NCBI RefSeq assembly: GCF_009903685.1
Contig: NZ_JAAABI010000002.1
Coordinates: forward strand, 248,001-312,000
Direction: 5' to 3'
Origin: Flagellimonas ochracea
Lineage (GTDB): Bacteria; Bacteroidota; Bacteroidia; Flavobacteriales; Flavobacteriaceae
DNA length: 64,000 nucleotides
Positions within the stretch are counted from its first letter, which is position 1; each line of letters starts with the position of its first letter. Shown piece after piece: positions 45,758 through 55,007 of the stretch. The translations under genes were made by a program, and so were the position numbers. The notes under the pieces are model-generated. The model saw only the letters and a list, made by a program, of their open reading frames with translations. It had not been told where the DNA came from and ran no database searches.

Positions 45758-46985
45758 ACGTCCTAAATTTTAGTAGGGATATACTTCCCGTTGATAGTCC
45801 CAGGAAGATGGCACACAAGTACCCAAAAGAACTCAAAAGTATGGGTTGAAAAACGCTTAGGCCGATAATATATATAACCATGAAATTTTTGATATACTCC
45901 TTGTACCTATTCGTAGACTCGGTTTTGGAGTCAAAGAGTTTAAAGAAAAAGAAAAGGAAAATCAATATGCCCAATCCAATCTCCGTGGTAAAAGTAAATA
46001 AAAATGCATCGTAAATGGGGCCTCTAGTTTGGCCAAGAGACTTATAACCAAGCATCTCGGGACCAATGTTGTATTTTTCGTAAATCGCCGTGTTCATAAG
46101 CGAAACCTTCGAGCCAAAGGTGCCTACGCCTGTGCCCCATGGCATATTGTCGCCCAAAATTTCAACTGCTTTCCTTACTATTCTCCATCTAATGTATTTG
46201 TCGTCCAAAGCAACCGTGTTGGCCTTTGAAAAAAATACGATATAATATATCAAAAGCCCACTTACAACCCCAATTAGTGTAATGGTTTTCTTTGCCCATT
46301 TATTAATTGTGCTTCTATAAGCAAATGGAAAAAACAACAGGAACAAAAACATAAACAGAACTTCCTTTCTGGAGAAGGACAGCACCAAAATCAAAAACGC
46401 CACCATTAACTTTATTCTGTCTTTTTTTCCAATTTTAAACCCAATGCCATAATGAAAATAGAACCAGATAATCACATAAAAGCTAATGAAATTGGCCAAG
46501 CTCGCACCCGACCCGAAGAAAGAAACCAAATAGAAACCGTTTATTCCTCTTCCAAATGTCTTTAGACCAAGCCAATCCCTGAACTCCTTATAGAATGGTA
46601 TCTCAAAAAGCGTAATCAACAAAATCAAGCCCAAAACTATGTCCAGAAGAGACTTGATTCTTACTAAGGTTTCCCGTTTTTCCTCTGCGTCCAACCCATG
46701 ATAGTAAAGAAAGTACACAAACCATTGTCCATACAGTCCTACCTGCAAAAAACTCAAGGGATATAGGTTTTTTAAAACCACCACAAAACACATATACGCC
46801 AACAATGTTAAGGCTACCAGCGCTATACTCCGTATGGTGCCTCTCCTTGAAACCTGAAGTAGGTACATCAAAAACACCACTAGGGTAATCATCTCGTTAT
46901 AAACGTCAAAAGGAAAGTTCAACAAAATTGTCAACTTGTTTACAAAAGGTTGAAATATTAACAGTGCTGGAATGATCTGTTTCAA
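45744..46985 (-). CDS. Wzy-like polysaccharide polymerase-family membrane protein
   Basis: The 413-residue protein has about 10-12 membrane helices and a large periplasmic loop (about residues 250-330). This is the topology of Wzy O-antigen polymerases, which have almost no conserved sequence. [11 protein letters not shown] lies in the loop region. It lies between the flippase/glycosyltransferase genes and the ligase-like gene, as expected for a Wzy-dependent pathway. Assigned from topology and context. Confidence 0.75.
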   Translation of the reverse strand: MKQIIPALLIFQPFVNKLTILLNFPFDVYNEMITLVVFLMYLLQVSRRGTIRSIALVALTLLAYMCFVVVLKNLYPLSFLQVGLYGQWFVYFLYYHGLDAEEKRETLVRIKSLLDIVLGLILLITLFEIPFYKEFRDWLGLKTFGRGINGFYLVSFFGSGASLANFISFYVIIWFYFHYGIGFKIGKKDRIKLMVAFLILVLSFSRKEVLFMFLFLLFFPFAYRSTINKWAKKTITLIGVVSGLLIYYIVFFSKANTVALDDKYIRWRIVRKAVEILGDNMPWGTGVGTFGSKVSLMNTAIYEKYNIGPEMLGYKSLGQTRGPIYDAFLFTFTTEIGLGILIFLFFFFKLFDSKTESTNRYKEYIKNFMVIYIIGLSVFQPILLSSFGYLCAIFLGLSTGSISLLKFRTYAKN

Positions 46986-48322
46986 AATAGCTCGGTGTTT
47001 TTTACATTTTGTCGATATCCCATCTTAAAATAAGACGCTTTGTTCTGTGTTTTGTCCAAGTGTTCCTTATCCAGTGAAGGGGTCTTTAGATTTACTACCG
47101 ACGCGTTCATTGAACTTGGTTCAAAATACTTTAAAGAAAGGCCGTCCAAGTTGAAGAAAATGGTTTTAACTCCGAAAGCCTCGGCCTCTATTGCCACAGT
47201 TGAAAATATGGTAATGTTATAATCAACATGCTTGAGGATTTCGTAAACGCTATATGTAGGAAACAGCATAATGTTCTTTATTCCTGTGAATTTTGAGTAG
47301 TCCATATGCGAATAGTCCCTAGGTTTTAAAATAAACCCCCAATCACTGTTTCCCAATGCTTGCCTTTCAATCCAACCGAGCAGCTCCTTCTCCTTTAGGC
47401 ATTGAAGGGTCACCAAAAATAACTTTTCATATTGCTTTCCAAGATTCGCTAAATTCTCGTTGTAAATCGTATCCAAAACATTCTCAAGATAAAGGCTTCC
47501 AACGGGAAGTATTTTGTCAGGTCCAAATATTAGTTTCGGAATCTTGATGCTTTTTTCATAACTGCCGAAAGCTATTAATTTGTCTGGATAGTAAAGGTCG
47601 TCAAAAACATGTTCTGAGAGATAAAATTGATGGTTCTTACCTATAAAGCCATGTTGCGCTTCAATTACCGGGATGCCTTCAAGGTGTGCTGCAACCACTA
47701 GGGGCATTTTGGTAAAACTGCTGATTAAGAAAACGGCTTTGGGTTTAGTCCATCTAAGTAATCTTCTATACATGTACATTTCACCCATTTTTGCACGAAG
47801 CTCGCCTTCAACGTTGAAATGCAAGCCATATTCTGCCTTGATATCCTCGAATACTTGCAATTCTTTACAGTTGGAAGAAACAAAAAATGAATATACTCTG
47901 GAGAGCAATTTAAACGGAAGGTCCGACACTGCATGTTTTGAGTAAGTACTCTTCGATGGAAAATGCCTGTTTATGGCCCATTCTATGAAAATTGATTTTT
48001 CCTGTCCATACTTGTCGGCCCATGCGTCAAAGAAAACATCATAGTGTTTGTTTCCAACCTGTAAGGTTCTCTTGTCCGCATTGTTGAAGAACAAATACTC
48101 AAATTTACTAAGATTAAAAAGGTTTCCAAAGCCCCAAAAAAAATTCTTCGCCAATTGCAGCTTTGAACGATTACGCGGGCTTGGGTTGAACTCATATTTC
48201 TTGCGCATTGTTTCAAAGTAGAATTTTTGCCTTAAAAATTTCCAGGCAAACAATCCATGACATGTTGGAACCTTTACCTCAAAGCCTTTTTCAATTTCAA
48301 GAAGTTCGTTGGTCATGGACAT
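46982..48322 (-). CDS. Putative GT-B glycosyltransferase/capsule-type transferase, unknown specificity
   Basis: The 446-residue protein is not in a family that I can name with confidence. VIEAQHGFIGKNHQFY (around residue 222) resembles the conserved His-containing loop of GT-B transferases such as CDP-glycerol and polysialic enzymes. FSTVAIEAEAFGVKTIFFNLDG near the C-terminus resembles the S-T...E-A...G-V-K-T nucleotide-binding element. No membrane helices or signal peptide. It lies in the glycan locus between wzx and wzy with no other candidate glycosyltransferase for the nonulosonic acid, so it is a possible nonulosonate transferase (inference). Overlap with the wzy gene is 4 bp. Confidence 0.55.
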   Translation of the reverse strand: MSMTNELLEIEKGFEVKVPTCHGLFAWKFLRQKFYFETMRKKYEFNPSPRNRSKLQLAKNFFWGFGNLFNLSKFEYLFFNNADKRTLQVGNKHYDVFFDAWADKYGQEKSIFIEWAINRHFPSKSTYSKHAVSDLPFKLLSRVYSFFVSSNCKELQVFEDIKAEYGLHFNVEGELRAKMGEMYMYRRLLRWTKPKAVFLISSFTKMPLVVAAHLEGIPVIEAQHGFIGKNHQFYLSEHVFDDLYYPDKLIAFGSYEKSIKIPKLIFGPDKILPVGSLYLENVLDTIYNENLANLGKQYEKLFLVTLQCLKEKELLGWIERQALGNSDWGFILKPRDYSHMDYSKFTGIKNIMLFPTYSVYEILKHVDYNITIFSTVAIEAEAFGVKTIFFNLDGLSLKYFEPSSMNASVVNLKTPSLDKEHLDKTQNKASYFKMGYRQNVKNTELF

Positions 48323-48328
48323 ACAAAT

Positions 48329-49783
48329 CTATCTTAATCTTCTATAAAGGTAGTCCAAAACCATCCGCCTACTACTCCAGAACAACGCTGCACAAAGTAT
48401 TAAAAAAAGCATTGCTTTTATAGCAAGTGTCAAATAGAAAGATATTCGGGCCATCAAAAAGTCTTGAAGCCATAAGGGTGCCAAGGCAATAGCAAGCCCA
48501 AACAAAAACTGAACTGTAATTTGTTTTGTTTTATAAGGTATGTATACCAGTCTTTGACTAAAAATATAGGCAATTACCACAAAGACTATCTTTGAGATTA
48601 AACAGGCCATGGCGGCTCCAATAATACCATAGGATGGAATCAATGCAAAGTTGAAAGCAATATTTATAGCGGCTCCGCTAATTGTAATCAATGGTAAATG
48701 CTTTGTTTTTTCCAAGAAGAATACATTACTAAAAGAATAATAGAATCCATTGGCCACAAAAGCGAAAGCTACGAAGGGCACTACAGTATATGCGCTGTGG
48801 TAGTCCGTCTTGCTTATCAAAACCAAAAACTCCGGTGAAAACCAACTGATTCCAATTCCAAAAACGATGTATGCCAAAACTATTTTTCCAGTTACGTCAA
48901 CAATCAATTGTTTGTGGTTGGTGTTGGTCTTTACCTGTTCAAAGAACCATGGGCTGTAAGCAGAATTAACGCCCAACGTGACTATGTTTATAAGTTTTCC
49001 CAGCTGGGCGCCGATATCAAATATGGCCACGACACTCAAGGTCGCCAAACTATTTAATATAAGCCTGTCGGACAAGTTCATTGCCCAAGAGGAAAGATTA
49101 TGGGGGACTATGGGCAGCGAATACTTAAGGACTATTTGCAATGGCTCCTTACGAATCCCGAAATCTATCTCCCCGGATATCCTGTACACAGTGTACAGAA
49201 AAAAAACAATATTCGAGAATGCCAATGCCAGCAGTGCTCCTTCTGCTTTAAAGTTAAACCCTAGAATTAGTACTATGGTAAGCCCAACGATCAAAACAAA
49301 ATATAGAAAATCCAGAAAGCCAGCCGCCTTGGCTTGCTGTTTGGCCTTCAAAATGGATTGATAGTAGAAGTAGGCCGGCTGTGTAAATACACTGATCAGT
49401 GCAAGAAACATATATGGAAAGAAAGCCACGTTGGGAAATATATGCTGCATCAAAAATGCCTTACTGGCCCATAGAAGGATTATCAGTATGCCACTTGAGA
49501 CCAAAATGAAGGTGAAGCTTGTACCCCAGAGGGTTCTAAGATAAGCAGGGTCTTTGTCCTTGTATTCGTAGTAGTAGTAGGCCGTAGATCCCCTAATTGA
49601 CAATCCGGCAAGCAGGACAAAGAAGGGAATTGCCGCCATTATGATTCCCAGCATTCCATATTCCTCTGTGGAAAGTTGTGTAGTGTATAATGGAATCAGG
49701 AAAAAAGCAAAGCCTTTTTGGAGTATGGTGAAAATGGCATAGATCAATGAATTTTTCGCCAAATTTTTCTTTGCTCCTAGCAT
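48329..49783 (-). CDS. Wzx-type oligosaccharide flippase
   Basis: The 484-residue protein has about 14 membrane helices and the MOP-type start NSLIYAIFTILQKGFAFFLI. It should flip the lipid-linked repeat unit of this locus to the periplasm. It follows the nonulosonate genes by 108 bp (49784-49891, no ORF) and precedes the unassigned glycosyltransferase by 6 bp. Confidence 0.9.
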   Translation of the reverse strand: MLGAKKNLAKNSLIYAIFTILQKGFAFFLIPLYTTQLSTEEYGMLGIIMAAIPFFVLLAGLSIRGSTAYYYYEYKDKDPAYLRTLWGTSFTFILVSSGILIILLWASKAFLMQHIFPNVAFFPYMFLALISVFTQPAYFYYQSILKAKQQAKAAGFLDFLYFVLIVGLTIVLILGFNFKAEGALLALAFSNIVFFLYTVYRISGEIDFGIRKEPLQIVLKYSLPIVPHNLSSWAMNLSDRLILNSLATLSVVAIFDIGAQLGKLINIVTLGVNSAYSPWFFEQVKTNTNHKQLIVDVTGKIVLAYIVFGIGISWFSPEFLVLISKTDYHSAYTVVPFVAFAFVANGFYYSFSNVFFLEKTKHLPLITISGAAINIAFNFALIPSYGIIGAAMACLISKIVFVVIAYIFSQRLVYIPYKTKQITVQFLFGLAIALAPLWLQDFLMARISFYLTLAIKAMLFLILCAALFWSSRRMVLDYLYRRLR

Positions 49784-49891
49784 TCCGTATTGTTAGATTG
49801 GTTATGGGCTAGCTATACCCTTTTTGTTGATATACCAATGATCCCTGGGCCTCAGATCTAAGGGAATTCTGTGCCTTTGGCTCTGGTCTAA

Positions 49892-50725
49892 TCAGATTAT
49901 CAGTTTATAATGGTTTTCTCCCGGTAATAGTTCATGGCCTATATCTTTGGCAAATTTGGTTCCATAATCCCTTTGCCCATCAAATGTTGTTTTTATTTGT
50001 TGCAAGGTTTCCTCCGGGACTTGTGCCTGTATCATTTTGTTGTTGGTCCTTTGAACAATGTTAGCCCTAAATAGTTGTGCCACCTCAAAAATGCTTGGGT
50101 TATGGTCTGGTTTGAACTGTGCGAAAATGTTCCGCAACACTTCATAATCTTCCAAATAATCACAGGTTAGCCTGGTGTCTTCGGCAAACATTTTGGTTTC
50201 CACATCCAAATATCCAATCTTAAAAAAATCAGGCCTGTTGACAAATGGACCCCACACTTCCGTATCACTCTTCTGTTTCATCTTTACAGCTATTTCCAGC
50301 GCCTTTGTGTTCAAGTAATAGGGTGTGAGTCCAATAGGGAGTCCCGAGGTGAAAACAAAATCCGCAGGCTCTTTCTGCACAAAATCCAGTATGATATTTG
50401 AAATGTACATTGAATGCAACGGATTGTCCGCCGTAATACTCAAAAAGGCATCAAACCCGTAATATTTGGCCGCTCCCAAAAGCCTCTGAAGGACATCGTC
50501 TTCCGATCCTGCAAAGAACTTGATTCGATGGTCGATGGCATCCTCCATCAACCTTGAGTCCTGACTATTTGAGGAAGTACACAATACTACATTTTCCCGG
50601 CCTATTACCTGTTTACATCTTTGGATGACACTGTCGAGCACAGTAGAGCCGTTGAGTGGAAGTAATATTTTTTGTTTAAGTCTGCTGCTTTTCAACCTCG
50701 CCGTAACAAAATATCCTATTTTCAT
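49892..50725 (-). CDS. SpsF-like cytidylyltransferase domain protein
   Basis: The 277-residue protein has TARLKSSRLKQKILLPLNG (residues 8-26), the signature of acylneuraminate/KDO cytidylyltransferases and SpsF, and FLSITADNPL as the metal-binding region. SpsF-type enzymes act in spore-coat and nonulosonic acid pathways. No canonical NeuA is present, so this is the best candidate to make the CMP-nonulosonate. It is translated in a coupled way with the divergent NeuB-like gene (4-bp overlap). Confidence 0.85.
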   Translation of the reverse strand: MKIGYFVTARLKSSRLKQKILLPLNGSTVLDSVIQRCKQVIGRENVVLCTSSNSQDSRLMEDAIDHRIKFFAGSEDDVLQRLLGAAKYYGFDAFLSITADNPLHSMYISNIILDFVQKEPADFVFTSGLPIGLTPYYLNTKALEIAVKMKQKSDTEVWGPFVNRPDFFKIGYLDVETKMFAEDTRLTCDYLEDYEVLRNIFAQFKPDHNPSIFEVAQLFRANIVQRTNNKMIQAQVPEETLQQIKTTFDGQRDYGTKFAKDIGHELLPGENHYKLII

Positions 50726-51798
50726 CTTGCGCTTTCTTTTTTATCAGCCAAAAATTGTCCTATTTCCGCTTTTTTAAACTCGTATTTAATATTGGAAAAA
50801 TCTATGAAAGAGTCGGCTTCGATATCACTAGAAGCAGTTAGCCCAATTATTTTTGGCAAAAAATACTGCATCATATAGGTGCTCTCATTTGTGCGTTTGA
50901 AGCCAATCTTCTCCAAGGTAATTCGTTCCCCCTTTTTTATTTTTGCATTTGCCACAATTGCCTTTTTCATAGATCCAGTGTCTCCATAGGACAGTTCTGC
51001 CTCAGACATTTTTAACCCCCCATCACCAATAGTAGCATGAACAATGCCCATCAATTTTTTGGTCTTTGCAAGCTGGTCTAAACTTATCGCTGCCTGCGAA
51101 TCGATTCTATCTTCTCCAAAAACATGTGTAAAATGCTTCTCACAAACATTTACCCCCATTGCCATTCCCAGCGTAGAGATTACCTCGTTGAATTCATTCT
51201 TAGGGTCTGTATGATCTGCATACCCCATGGGCAATCCAAAAAGGTCCTTGAGTTTTTGCATTTTTTGAAGATTGATGTCTTCATATTTTGTCGGATAATT
51301 TTGAAAGCCGTACATCAGTAGGATATCTTGTTGCCCAAGACCATTCAATACTTCTATCGCATAAGAAATTTCATCCAAGGTGGATCCTCCCACTCCTAGA
51401 ATCACAGTTCCCTTAAACTTGGCAGCTCTTTCAAGCAAAAGATAATCGTTCAAGCCCGTTGCATGTATTTCTATAGCTTCGATTTTCAAGTTTTTGCTGT
51501 TCAGCACAAAATCAATTGCTTTGGAATCGTTGCACAGGGCTATCAAATCTAGACCCTTGTCATTCGCATAACCAATAATTCTTTCCCATTCCTTTTCTGA
51601 AAACAACCATTTGTTAAGTATATCGAAAGCGTTGTGGTCCCTTACAAAATAATCTTCCAAGTTTAACAACAGATGCACTTTTAGTGCATCAATGCCAACT
51701 TTGGCTCCATGATCGATTAATTGCCTAAGAAATTCTTCGTCCCCTTGATGATGGAAGGCCGTTTCTCCAATAAGATATGGTCTATTAGTGGGTAGCAT
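50722..51798 (-). CDS. Divergent NeuB-like protein with SAF domain (catalytic residues changed)
   Basis: The 358-residue protein has the NeuB TIM-barrel layout (Glu12 in GETAFHHQG, Lys40 in ALKVH, His222 in CEKHFTH) and a C-terminal SAF-like domain. However, the KIPSGE motif of the true synthase (Lys118, Ser121 and Glu123 in the paralogue at 54006) is replaced by EIHATGLND. The SAF arginine equivalent (Arg314) is absent too. It may act on a different substrate or be a partner of the adjacent cytidylyltransferase. It starts 1 bp after the CBS-nucleotidyltransferase stop. Confidence 0.8.
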   Translation of the reverse strand: MLPTNRPYLIGETAFHHQGDEEFLRQLIDHGAKVGIDALKVHLLLNLEDYFVRDHNAFDILNKWLFSEKEWERIIGYANDKGLDLIALCNDSKAIDFVLNSKNLKIEAIEIHATGLNDYLLLERAAKFKGTVILGVGGSTLDEISYAIEVLNGLGQQDILLMYGFQNYPTKYEDINLQKMQKLKDLFGLPMGYADHTDPKNEFNEVISTLGMAMGVNVCEKHFTHVFGEDRIDSQAAISLDQLAKTKKLMGIVHATIGDGGLKMSEAELSYGDTGSMKKAIVANAKIKKGERITLEKIGFKRTNESTYMMQYFLPKIIGLTASSDIEADSFIDFSNIKYEFKKAEIGQFLADKKESAR

Positions 51799-51799
51799 A

Positions 51800-52846
51800 T
51801 TAGAATTTTATGTGTTTTATGTCATTTTTTGCTTTCTCAAATTCCTCAGGTTTGCCAATATCAAGCCAATAACTGGACAGTGGATAAGAAATCACTTTTT
51901 TGGACTTTGAAATTAGCTGTTCCATCAAATCAGTTGTATTGTAGAAAGAGTTTGGGGGAATTAAGTCAAGGATTTCTCTTTTCATAAGGTAAATACCCCC
52001 ATTGGAATAGTACGTGTACGTGGGTTTTTCTTTAAGATTTAGAACATGTCCATTACTGGTTTCCAAGACACCATATGGAATTTCAACCCTATATGGAATG
52101 GTTACGACCGATAGGTCCGCATCCTGTTCCATAAAATCAAGAAAGAATTCTTCATAATCCATATTGGTAAGAATGTCCGAATTGGTCAAAAGAATAAAAT
52201 CGTGCTTGAAGTTGTGAATCTTAGAAACAGCGCCAATTGTTCCCATGGGTTCTTTTTCCCTTACATATGAGATGGAGATGTTCTTTTTTTTCCCGTTTCC
52301 AAAATAAGATTCTATTTGTTCTCCCAGATATCTTACCGAAACCCAGAAATCATCTATGCCATAAAGAGCCAAACGATCCAGATTAAGTTCCATTATGGGT
52401 TTATCCCCAATCTTAAGCAGAGGTTTGGGAACATCCTTTGTCATTGGCATTAACCTAGTTCCCTTTCCACCAGCCATGATCACCGCATCCACTGGCAAGT
52501 AGGACCTTAAAAGTCTAAAGTTTATTATGTTTACAATCTCCCTTCGTTCATTGAGCACCGGTATTACCTTGAAGTTCTTTTCACGATACTCTATTATTTG
52601 CTTAATATTTTGTTCGCCTTTTGTCACAAATCTTGGGTTGGGTTGGATTACGGAATCTACTGTTTCCTCAATGCTTATTCCCTTGATCAAGCCACGTCTA
52701 ATATCACCATCTGTCAGCGATCCTATTAAACGTTCTTTGGAGTCAACCACAAAAAGTATGGCATCCTTGGCCAGTTCATCCAACTGAATAAGTGCTTTTT
52801 TTATTCTGCTCCCAGAATTTATTAAGTGGTCTTTATAGTTTCTCAA
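51800..52846 (-). CDS. CBS-domain nucleotidyltransferase, PtmE-like (hexosamine-1-P guanylyl/NDP transferase)
   Basis: The 348-residue protein has two CBS motifs in its first 115 residues (AILFVVDSKERLIGSLTDGD and FKVIPVLNERREIVNIINF), then the nucleotidyltransferase signature VIMAGGKGTRLMPMTKDVPK. This is the architecture of PtmE of the Campylobacter legionaminic acid pathway, where GDP-glucosamine is made from GlcN-1-P. CBS domains may sense an adenine nucleotide. It overlaps the NeuC-like gene by 4 bp. Confidence 0.88.
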   Translation of the reverse strand: MRNYKDHLINSGSRIKKALIQLDELAKDAILFVVDSKERLIGSLTDGDIRRGLIKGISIEETVDSVIQPNPRFVTKGEQNIKQIIEYREKNFKVIPVLNERREIVNIINFRLLRSYLPVDAVIMAGGKGTRLMPMTKDVPKPLLKIGDKPIMELNLDRLALYGIDDFWVSVRYLGEQIESYFGNGKKKNISISYVREKEPMGTIGAVSKIHNFKHDFILLTNSDILTNMDYEEFFLDFMEQDADLSVVTIPYRVEIPYGVLETSNGHVLNLKEKPTYTYYSNGGIYLMKREILDLIPPNSFYNTTDLMEQLISKSKKVISYPLSSYWLDIGKPEEFEKAKNDIKHIKF

Positions 52847-54009
52847 TGGTGAATATTTTTGATGTCATAAAATGATTTTTTCACTTTGGAAAAATCGATT
52901 TTTTTTAGTTCACTCATAATTCTGCGTGTTGCGTCACCGTCGCCATAAATATTCTCTTGCCTTTGTATTTTTGATAAAAAGACACTATCTACGGCCTTTA
53001 CTATCGCCTCTGAAATTTCTTTGTAAACCGGTGCGCAACTTATAACACTTTCTGACATTAATCTTCCTTTTTGACGGTCTCCGATGTTGATGGTCGGTGT
53101 CTTGAAATAAGGGGCTTCCAGTATTCCGCTGGAAGAGTTTCCAACCACAAAATCCACATGCTTGAGAGCCGACAGGTACCTCAACTGTCCCAACGAGGTG
53201 AAAGCTACTGCTCTATCTTTGTTTTTTGAAACATATTCGTCAATCATTTCGTTGATTACTCTTCCTTCTTTATCTGAATTGGATTTGGTAAATATCAACG
53301 TTGTGTCTTGGGTTTCGTCCAAAGCTTTCAGGATTTCACCGAATTGACTTCCACCGGTGGCCCGTTCCAATGTGACGGGATGAAATGTGATGAGCGCTGA
53401 TTTTTTATCCAACTTGATGCCTATGGATTCTTCGAACTCGCTTTTTGATAAAAGTTTCAAACTTTTTATGCTGTCTATTCCTATGGCCCCTACGTTGAAA
53501 GCCCTGGTCGGGTCCTCACCCATTTGGATAATCCTATCCCTATAACATGCTGTCGAAGCAAAATGGTAGTGGCTCATTTTGGTGATTGCGTGTCGGATGA
53601 ACTCATCATATGCACCTTCAGTGGTTTCCCCTCCATGGATATGGGCAATTGGAATGGAAGCCACCATCGCAGCGGTAACCGCCGTTAAAATCTCTGTTCT
53701 ATCGCCAAGTACAATAAGCAAGTCTGGCTTTTGTTCTGCGAGGACTTCGGCAAAACCCATTAAAGCCCTGCCCATAGATGTGGTAATGGCTTTAGCAGAA
53801 TCTCCATCAAGACCATCATCTATCATGGCGTCTATTCTCAAGCCGTCCCCCTCAATTTCTTTGTAAGTATTGCCAAACTCAGGCATCAGGTGCATACCTG
53901 TAACCAGTAATTTAAGGTCAAAGTCAGTATCTTCCCTTACCGCAAAGATTAACGGTTTCAATAAACCATATTCCGCACGTGTCCCTGTGACAATAGCTAT
54001 TCTTTTCAT
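52843..54009 (-). CDS. NeuC/LegG-like hydrolysing NDP-GlcNAc-type 2-epimerase
   Basis: The 388-residue protein has IAIVTGTRAEYGLLKPLIFA at the N-terminus and IAHIHGGETTEGAYDEFIRHAITKMSHYHF in the centre. This block (about residues 121-150) is characteristic of hydrolysing 2-epimerases that release ManNAc or the 2,4-diamino equivalent. SSSGILEAP is the UDP-binding region. In a legionaminic pathway it yields 2,4-diacylamino-2,4,6-trideoxymannose. It is coupled to the NeuB-like synthase by a 4-bp overlap. Confidence 0.93.
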   Translation of the reverse strand: MKRIAIVTGTRAEYGLLKPLIFAVREDTDFDLKLLVTGMHLMPEFGNTYKEIEGDGLRIDAMIDDGLDGDSAKAITTSMGRALMGFAEVLAEQKPDLLIVLGDRTEILTAVTAAMVASIPIAHIHGGETTEGAYDEFIRHAITKMSHYHFASTACYRDRIIQMGEDPTRAFNVGAIGIDSIKSLKLLSKSEFEESIGIKLDKKSALITFHPVTLERATGGSQFGEILKALDETQDTTLIFTKSNSDKEGRVINEMIDEYVSKNKDRAVAFTSLGQLRYLSALKHVDFVVGNSSSGILEAPYFKTPTINIGDRQKGRLMSESVISCAPVYKEISEAIVKAVDSVFLSKIQRQENIYGDGDATRRIMSELKKIDFSKVKKSFYDIKNIHH

Positions 54010-55007
54010 ATCAAATCATCCTCCTCATAGTCCCTAAGGGCATTGGTTCCAACAATCTCGTCCCATCTCATCGGAGAAATTCCATTACCAGGCCTTTTAA
54101 CAGTTAAATTTTTCTCCGTTAAAATATCCCCTTTTTTTATAGCCCTTAGAGCTACTATACTCTTTCTCGCAATAGTTTTATTCTTCATTTCGCTTGGGCT
54201 CGGCTTTTTCACCCCATCCCCTAGGGAAAGCTCTATATTCCTGATGGATTCAACCATCGCTTTAAGCTCCCCTGGTTCCAGTGAGGCTTTGTGATCAGGC
54301 CCATCCATATTCCGATCCAAGGTAAAATGCTTTTCAATCACCGTTGCGCCAAGAGCAACTGCTGCTATGGGAACCTCAATTCCAATAGTGTGGTCTGAGT
54401 AGCCTACTTGTACACCAAACTTTGACCCTATGGTAGTCATTGCATTGAGGTTAACGTCCTGCATCGGTGTTGGGTATTCCGTGTTGCAATGCAACACCGT
54501 TATGTCGGATTGCTTTGCTCCAGAGGCAATAAGAGCTTCAATTGCATTGGATATCTCTTCAAGATCTGCCATTCCGGTCGACATTACTATCGTTTTTCCC
54601 AAGCTTCCAATTTTACGCAAGTATGGCAAGTTGGTGATTTCTCCCGAAGGGATTTTAAAGAAATCCATTCCCAAATCATTTAAAAATTCTATACTCTCCA
54701 GATCAAATCCTGTAGATAGGAATTTTACCCCCTTTTCTTTGCAATGGGCAATAAGATCCAGGTGCATTTCCTTGGTCAACTCAAGCTTTTTAAGCATGGC
54801 GAGTTGCGATTCGGTGGCGTTATTGGTGTTTTCTTTTTGATAGACCGCCTTTTCGGCGTTCTTGCTTGCCAAATTGACTGCCTTGAATGTCTGGAACTTA
54901 ACATAATCCACCCCAGAATCGGCGGCAACATCAATCAGTTTTTTTGCAATGTCAATCTGTCCATTATGGTTAACCCCAGCTTCTGCTATTATGATGGTTT
55001 TGCTCAT
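54006..55007 (-). CDS. NeuB/LegI-type nonulosonic acid synthase
   Basis: The 333-residue synthase condenses phosphoenolpyruvate with a 6-carbon amino sugar to make a nonulosonic acid. All usual elements are present: Glu9 in AEAGVNHNG, Lys37 in VDYVKFQ, Lys118/Ser121/Glu123 in FFKIPSGE, His227 in IEKHFTL with GPDH following, and a SAF domain from about residue 275 with Arg314. In this context it probably makes a legionaminic acid derivative. It is followed by the NeuC-like gene (4-bp overlap) and preceded by a formyltransferase gene (4-bp overlap). Confidence 0.95.
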   Translation of the reverse strand: MSKTIIIAEAGVNHNGQIDIAKKLIDVAADSGVDYVKFQTFKAVNLASKNAEKAVYQKENTNNATESQLAMLKKLELTKEMHLDLIAHCKEKGVKFLSTGFDLESIEFLNDLGMDFFKIPSGEITNLPYLRKIGSLGKTIVMSTGMADLEEISNAIEALIASGAKQSDITVLHCNTEYPTPMQDVNLNAMTTIGSKFGVQVGYSDHTIGIEVPIAAVALGATVIEKHFTLDRNMDGPDHKASLEPGELKAMVESIRNIELSLGDGVKKPSPSEMKNKTIARKSIVALRAIKKGDILTEKNLTVKRPGNGISPMRWDEIVGTNALRDYEEDDLI

